Positions 60,137-64,000 of a stretch of 64,000 nt of DNA are shown piece by piece. Origin of the DNA: CAZKGE01 sp964636405 (GTDB lineage: Bacteria > Bacillota > Clostridia > Christensenellales > CAG-138); NCBI GenBank assembly GCA_964636405.1, contig CAZWSI010000008.1, positions 20,989 through 84,988 of the forward strand, given 5' to 3'. The position numbers and the translations under genes were made by a program. The notes beneath the pieces were generated by a model, which ran no database searches, was not told the DNA's origin, and was given only the letters and a program-made list of their open reading frames with translations. How positions within the stretch are numbered: the first letter of the stretch is position 1; every line of letters begins with the position of its first letter.

Positions 60137-61048
60137 TCACGCCTCGCAAAACAGCGCCGTGGACAGATACCTTTCCCCCGTATCGGGCAAGAGCACGACG
60201 ATACGCTTGCCCGCCCATGCGGGGCGGCTTGCAAGCGCCAGCGCAGCCGCGAAGGCCGCGCCAGAGGAAATGCCGCAAAGCAGGCCGCACCCGCGCATAA
60301 GCGCCCTTGCCGCGTCGATTGCCCGCTTGGTTTCAATGGGCAAGATCTCGTCCAGCAGGCTCCTGTCGAGCGCTTCGGGCACAAAATTCGCGCCGATGCC
60401 CTGTATACCGTGCGGCCCCGCCCAACCCCGCGAAAGCAGCGGGGATTCGGCGGGCTCCACGGCGAGAAGATACGCCGATGGATTTTGCTCTTTAAGATAC
60501 CGTCCCACGCCCGTGATGGTGCCGCCCGTGCCCACACCCGCCACAAACGCGTCCACGCGCCCGCCCGCTTGCGCCCAGATCTCGGGGCCGGTCGTGCGAT
60601 AATGCGCGAGGGGGTTAGCGGGATTGGAAAATTGATTGGCCATGACGCTGTTGGGCATTGTTTTGCAAAGCTGCTCCGCCGCCGTCAGCGCGCCCGCCAT
60701 GCCGTCACAGCCTGGCGTGAGCACGAGCCGCGCGCCCAGGCCCGCGAGGAGCTTTCTCCGCTCCTGACTCATGCTGTCCGGCATGGTCAAAATGGCGTGA
60801 TAGCCGCGCGCCGCGCACACGAGCGCGAGCCCCACGCCCGTATTGCCGCTCGTGCTCTCCACCACCGTGCCGCCCGGCCGCAGCGCGCCCCTTTGCCCCG
60901 CGTCCTCGATAATCGAGAGCGCGACGCGATCCTTGGCGCTGCCGCCGGGATTGCGACCCTCGAGCTTAGCCAAGAGGACGGCGTTTTCGCAAACGCCGTC
61001 CAGCTCCACAAGGGGAGTATTGCCAATGGTTGAAAGAAGCGCGCTCAT
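60137..61048 (-). CDS. cysK: Cysteine synthase (O-acetylserine sulphhydrylase)
   Basis: This 303-residue PLP enzyme makes cysteine from O-acetylserine and sulphide. It opens IGNTPLVEL, the PLP-binding Lys is in NPGGSAKDR, and STSGNTGVGLAL, GVGTGGTITGVGRYL and GISSGAAFAAAL complete the fold. Length is normal. Its ATG overlaps the tkt stop (ATGA), an unusual pair that ties cysteine synthesis to transketolase in one transcript. Confidence 0.96.
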   Translation of the reverse strand: MSALLSTIGNTPLVELDGVCENAVLLAKLEGRNPGGSAKDRVALSIIEDAGQRGALRPGGTVVESTSGNTGVGLALVCAARGYHAILTMPDSMSQERRKLLAGLGARLVLTPGCDGMAGALTAAEQLCKTMPNSVMANQFSNPANPLAHYRTTGPEIWAQAGGRVDAFVAGVGTGGTITGVGRYLKEQNPSAYLLAVEPAESPLLSRGWAGPHGIQGIGANFVPEALDRSLLDEILPIETKRAIDAARALMRGCGLLCGISSGAAFAAALALASRPAWAGKRIVVLLPDTGERYLSTALFCEA

Positions 61049-63021
61049 CTCTGCGCCCTGATCACGGCAAGCGCCGTTTCGGCCACATGCTCCGGCGTAA
61101 AGCCGTACGCCTTGAAAAGCTGCTCCTGCGGGGCCGACGCGCCGAAGCGATCGATGCCGAGAACCGCGCCGTCCAGGCCCGTATACCTGTGCCAGCCCAG
61201 CGTTGCGCCCGCCTCCACGGCGACGCGCGCGCGGATGGACGCGGGCAGGACGCTTTCGCGATATGCGTCGCTCTGCGCGTTAAAGAGCTCCATGGAGGGC
61301 ATGGACACAATCCGCGCCGTATAACCCTGCACGGAGAGGATATCCGCCGCGCCGAAAAGCACGTTGACCTCCGAGCCGCTTCCCAGCAGAATGACGTCCG
61401 GCGTGCCCTTGGGCTCGCGCAGGATATAGCCGCCCTTGAGCGCCTCGGAGCCGGAGCGCTCGTACAGGGGCAGGTTCTGCCTCGTCAGCGCCAGCACCGT
61501 TGGGCCCTTATGCTGAAGCGCGGCCACATATCCCGCCGCCACCTCGCGCGCGTCCGCCGGACGGAAGACAAGGGTATTGGGCGTTGCGCGCAGCGCGGCA
61601 AGCTGCTCGATGGGCTGATGCGTGGGGCCGTCCTCGCCTACGCCGATGCTGTCGTGCGTGAGGATGAACAGCACGGGCAGGCCCATAATGGCCGAAAGCC
61701 GCAGCGCGGGCTTGACATAATCCGAAAACACAAAGAACGTGGCGCAGAACGGGGTCAGCCCCCCGTAAAGCGCCATGCCGTTGACCGCGCAGGTCATGGC
61801 CATTTCGCGCACGCCGAAGTGGATGTTCTTGCCCGCGTAGTTTTCAGCGGAGAAATCGCCCGCCCCTTTGATATTGGTCTTGTTGGAGGGCGCAAGGTCC
61901 GCAGAGCCGCCAAAGAGGCGTGGAAGCTTTTGATAGAGCCTGTTGAGCGTCTCGCCGGAGCTCGCGCGCGAGGCCGCCTTGCCCTCGAAGGCCCAGAAGG
62001 ACGGGTCGCTTTCCAGCTCGGGCAGCGCGCCTGCGCAATCCGCCTCCCACTGGGCGGCAAGCGCCGGGTATTCCTTTTTGTAAGCCGCGTAGAGCGCGTT
62101 CCACTCGTCCTCGCCGCGCTGCATGGGCTCGGTAAGGGAGCGGGTATAGGCGTAAATTTCGTCCGGGACGGCGAAGGGCTCCGTTTCCGCCCAGCCAAGG
62201 TTTTTCTTCAGGCCCGCAAGGTTTTCCGCGCCCAGCGGCTCGCCGTGCACCTTGGACGTGCCCTGATTGGGCGAGCCGTGACCGATGACGGTTTTGTAGA
62301 TGATCAGCGACGGGCGCTCCGTTTCCTCTTTGGCGTTTTGGAGGGCGGCCGCGAGCGCTACCATGTCCTCACCGTCCTCCACCACCTGCACATGCCAGTG
62401 ATAGGCGGAAAAGCGCGTTTCCACATCCTCCGTAAAGGCGATGGAGGTCGCGCCCTCGATGGTGATGCCGTTGGAATCGTACAGCGCGATAAGCTTGCCC
62501 AGCTTGAGCGTGCCCGCAAGCGACGCGGCCTCGGCCGTCGCCCCCTCCATCATGCAGCCGTCGCCCATGAGTACATAGGTGTGATTATCAATCACGTTAT
62601 AGCCCGGGCGGTTAAAAACAGCCGCCTGATGCGCCTCCGCCATGGCCATGCCGACCGCCATGCCAAACCCCTGCCCCAGCGGGCCCGTGGACGCTTCCAC
62701 GCCCACCGTGTGGCCGTGCTCGGGATGGCCCGGGGTCAAGCTGCCGAGCTGTCGGAAGTTGGCAAGCTCCGACATGGGCAGGCCGTAGTTGAAAAAGTGC
62801 AGCAGCGTGTACTGCAGCATGGACGCGTGGCCGCTCGACAGCACAAAGCGGTCGCGGCCCGGCCAGAGCGGATTTTTCGGATTGTGGCGCATGTGTTTAA
62901 AGAGCGTAAACGCTGCGGGCGCGCTGCCGATGGCCATGCCCGGATGCCCTGTGTTCGCCTTCTGAATCGCCTCAGCCGCGATAACGCGCATGGCGGTGAC
63001 AACCTGTTGATCCCGATTCAT
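61045..63021 (-). CDS. tkt: Transketolase
   Basis: This 658-residue TPP enzyme moves two-carbon units in the pentose phosphate pathway. The thiamine-binding region GDGCMMEGATAEAASLAG is seen at about 150 (in part), HGSPNQGTSKVHG at 255, and the pyrimidine-domain GLTPFCATFFVFSDYVKPALRLSA block (in part) with HDSIGVGEDGPTHQPIEQLA. The C-terminal domain is complete. GGAGGG lies before the ATG at 63021. It leads a two-gene operon with cysK. Confidence 0.97.
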   Translation of the reverse strand: MNRDQQVVTAMRVIAAEAIQKANTGHPGMAIGSAPAAFTLFKHMRHNPKNPLWPGRDRFVLSSGHASMLQYTLLHFFNYGLPMSELANFRQLGSLTPGHPEHGHTVGVEASTGPLGQGFGMAVGMAMAEAHQAAVFNRPGYNVIDNHTYVLMGDGCMMEGATAEAASLAGTLKLGKLIALYDSNGITIEGATSIAFTEDVETRFSAYHWHVQVVEDGEDMVALAAALQNAKEETERPSLIIYKTVIGHGSPNQGTSKVHGEPLGAENLAGLKKNLGWAETEPFAVPDEIYAYTRSLTEPMQRGEDEWNALYAAYKKEYPALAAQWEADCAGALPELESDPSFWAFEGKAASRASSGETLNRLYQKLPRLFGGSADLAPSNKTNIKGAGDFSAENYAGKNIHFGVREMAMTCAVNGMALYGGLTPFCATFFVFSDYVKPALRLSAIMGLPVLFILTHDSIGVGEDGPTHQPIEQLAALRATPNTLVFRPADAREVAAGYVAALQHKGPTVLALTRQNLPLYERSGSEALKGGYILREPKGTPDVILLGSGSEVNVLFGAADILSVQGYTARIVSMPSMELFNAQSDAYRESVLPASIRARVAVEAGATLGWHRYTGLDGAVLGIDRFGASAPQEQLFKAYGFTPEHVAETALAVIRAQR

Positions 63022-63070
63022 GGAATCCCTCCATCCGTCTTCATAGATTTGAAAGCAATGTATTTGGTTT

Positions 63071-63098
63071 ATTATAACAGACTTTTCTCATTTCACAA
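63071..63098 (-). promoter_or_regulatory. Sigma-A promoter of tkt-cysK
   Basis: TTGTGA (63098-63093) and TATAAT (63076-63071) with a 16-bp spacer on the minus strand, overlapping the end of the ECF gene. The bases TATAATAAACCAA are shared with the cls promoter region. Confidence 0.7.
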
Positions 63099-63573
63099 TT
63101 TTTGTTTTTTGCAGCACCAGCGCGACGGCCTGCGCAAGCAGCGCGCCCGCAAGGCACTGGACAAGGTTGAGCGGCACGTTGAGCGCGGCTGCGGATACTC
63201 CGTACAAAAGCGCCTCGTATAAAAAGTAGCCGGCCGGCACGAGCAGCGCCGCCGGGAAAAAAGCGAGCGCGGCGCTCCTTTTGCGCGCGTAAAGCGCGCC
63301 AGCAAGCAGCGCCGTGCACCCCTTGATCACGAGCGTGGCGGGCGCGTACACGGTAAAGCCCAGCAGCACGTCTGAAAGGGCGCTGGCCAGACCTCCGCAG
63401 AGCGCGCCCCAGCCGCCGCCAAGCACAAGGGCCGCGAGCAGCACGCCCGCGTCGCCAAGGTTGATAAAGCCGTGGCCGCTGGGCATGGGGATAGACATAA
63501 GCGTGGTTAACAGGATAACGGCGGCCGCGAGCAGCCCTGCGAGGGCCAGGCGGCGAATGCGCAAATCGTTCAT
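63088..63573 (-). CDS. ECF transporter S component
   Basis: This 161-residue membrane protein has five to six hydrophobic segments and the IPMPSGHGFINLGDAGVLLAALVLG block typical of ECF-type substrate-capture proteins. Such proteins bind a vitamin or similar ligand and use a shared energising module (EcfAAT) that is not in the window. The sequence does not tell which ligand; HmpT- or pyrimidine-precursor-type carriers are possibilities. GGGAG precedes the ATG, and a terminator separates it from the gene upstream. Confidence 0.82.
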   Translation of the reverse strand: MNDLRIRRLALAGLLAAAVILLTTLMSIPMPSGHGFINLGDAGVLLAALVLGGGWGALCGGLASALSDVLLGFTVYAPATLVIKGCTALLAGALYARKRSAALAFFPAALLVPAGYFLYEALLYGVSAAALNVPLNLVQCLAGALLAQAVALVLQKTKIVK

Positions 63574-63591
63574 AACGCTCCCTTTCGCGCC

Positions 63592-63634
63592 GAAAAAAGA
63601 GACGGCGACCGGGCGATCTAAACCGTCCGGCCGC
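63592..63634 (-). terminator. Terminator of the GGGtGRT gene
   Basis: On the minus strand a GC-rich hairpin (GGCGGCCGG against CCGGTCGCC) is followed by GTCTCTTTTTTC. It lies between the GGGtGRT stop codon and the ECF gene. Confidence 0.82.
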
Positions 63635-63650
63635 CGCGGTTTTGGCGCTC

Positions 63651-64000
63651 TTATTTCTTGGAAACAGCCTGCTCGATGGCGACCGCCACGGCCACCGTCG
63701 CGCCGACCATGGGGTTGTTGCCCATGCCGATGAGGCCCATCATCTCCACGTGCGCGGGAACCGACGAGGAACCCGCAAACTGCGCGTCGGAGTGCATGCG
63801 GCCCATGGTGTCGGTCAGGCCGTAGGAGGCCGGGCCAGCCGCCATGTTGTCGGGATGCAGGGTGCGGCCCGTGCCGCCGCCGGAGGCGACGGAGAAATAC
63901 TTCTTGCCGTTTTCAATGCACCATTTTTTGTAGGTGCCGGCCACGGGGTGCTGGAAGCGGGTGGGGTTGGTGGAGTTGCCCGTGATGGACACGTCCACGT
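63651..64000 (-). CDS. GGGtGRT family protein, C-terminal part only
   Basis: The visible 116 residues contain the family signature GGGTGRTLHPDN, preceded by TGNSTNPTRFQHPVAGTYKKW (in part) and followed by GRMHSDAQFAGSSSVPAHVEMMGLIGMG (in part), ending in a short basic tail. The 5' end lies past the window edge, so the internal ATG near 63998 is unlikely to be the start. The family, named for this motif, occurs in anaerobic Clostridia and has no known activity. Confidence 0.85.
   Translation of the reverse strand, partial: VDVSITGNSTNPTRFQHPVAGTYKKWCIENGKKYFSVASGGGTGRTLHPDNMAAGPASYGLTDTMGRMHSDAQFAGSSSVPAHVEMMGLIGMGNNPMVGATVAVAVAIEQAVSKK

Noticed and set aside
61030..63222. 730-codon plus-strand frame opposite tkt
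   Set aside because: Antisense shadow of transketolase; composition is Arg/His-rich as expected for such shadows.

Overview
The window is a GC-rich stretch (roughly 60 percent or more by eye) of a Gram-positive, endospore-forming Clostridia-type chromosome. The sequence shows the spore genes yabP and yabQ, a rho-rpmE-prmC neighbourhood, a pheST operon behind a T-box leader, two OmpR-type histidine kinase/regulator pairs, a MoxR/DUF58/transglutaminase operon, SD-led genes with ATG/GTG/TTG starts, and a GGGtGRT-family protein. A deep Clostridia lineage (Christensenellales-like) is my inference. I found no phage, integrase, insertion sequence, rRNA or CRISPR array. The region is mostly housekeeping, with a few unusual loci.

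Layout. 1-5275: capA-like lipoprotein, prmC, DUF1385 membrane protein, rpmE and rho, all minus. Rho carries a long Q/Y/G-rich insert. 5516-6258: yabP-yabQ and tRNA-Arg(ACG), plus. 6294-7513: a sparse stretch with two tiny genes and a NUDIX hydrolase. 7534-12351: MoxR, DUF58 and transglutaminase operon, minus. 12591: remnant of an HTH regulator. 12716-17101: an M20 amidohydrolase divergent from an operon of a nucleobase-type permease and a monomethylamine methyltransferase (MtmB) homologue that has leucine where MtmB has pyrrolysine. 17319-23419: guaB, MATE exporter, M18 aminopeptidase, cardiolipin synthase. 23674-25069: DEAD-box helicase with a structured, terminator-ended leader. 25346-31953: polytopic membrane protein, DUF2461, a large surface protein, YigZ, tyrS. 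32080-38272: two paralogous kinase/regulator pairs with a SPOR protein between them. 38312-41820: uracil-DNA glycosylase homologue with an in-frame palindromic repeat, and a class A PBP. 42180-43503: cobalamin riboswitch and substrate-binding lipoprotein. 43690-50712: diguanylate cyclase, two zinc-ribbon membrane proteins, pheST, ComEC-like hydrolase. 50810-60086: XdhC-like protein, DUF2179 protein, DUF5131, racemase, glpK, polytopic protein, NlpC/P60 and DegV, with two copies of a 47-nt intergenic repeat. 60137-64000: cysK, tkt, ECF S component and a partial GGGtGRT gene.

Most interesting points: (1) the permease plus non-pyrrolysine MtmB homologue, a candidate corrinoid-dependent demethylation system, with a B12-riboswitch-controlled binding protein elsewhere in the window that could supply cobamide; (2) the leader/ncRNA in front of the DEAD-box helicase; (3) five genes that look leaderless, with a -10 box 6-7 nt before the start codon; (4) the dispersed two-hairpin repeat; (5) a gene whose ribosome-binding site lies inside the terminator of the gene before it.
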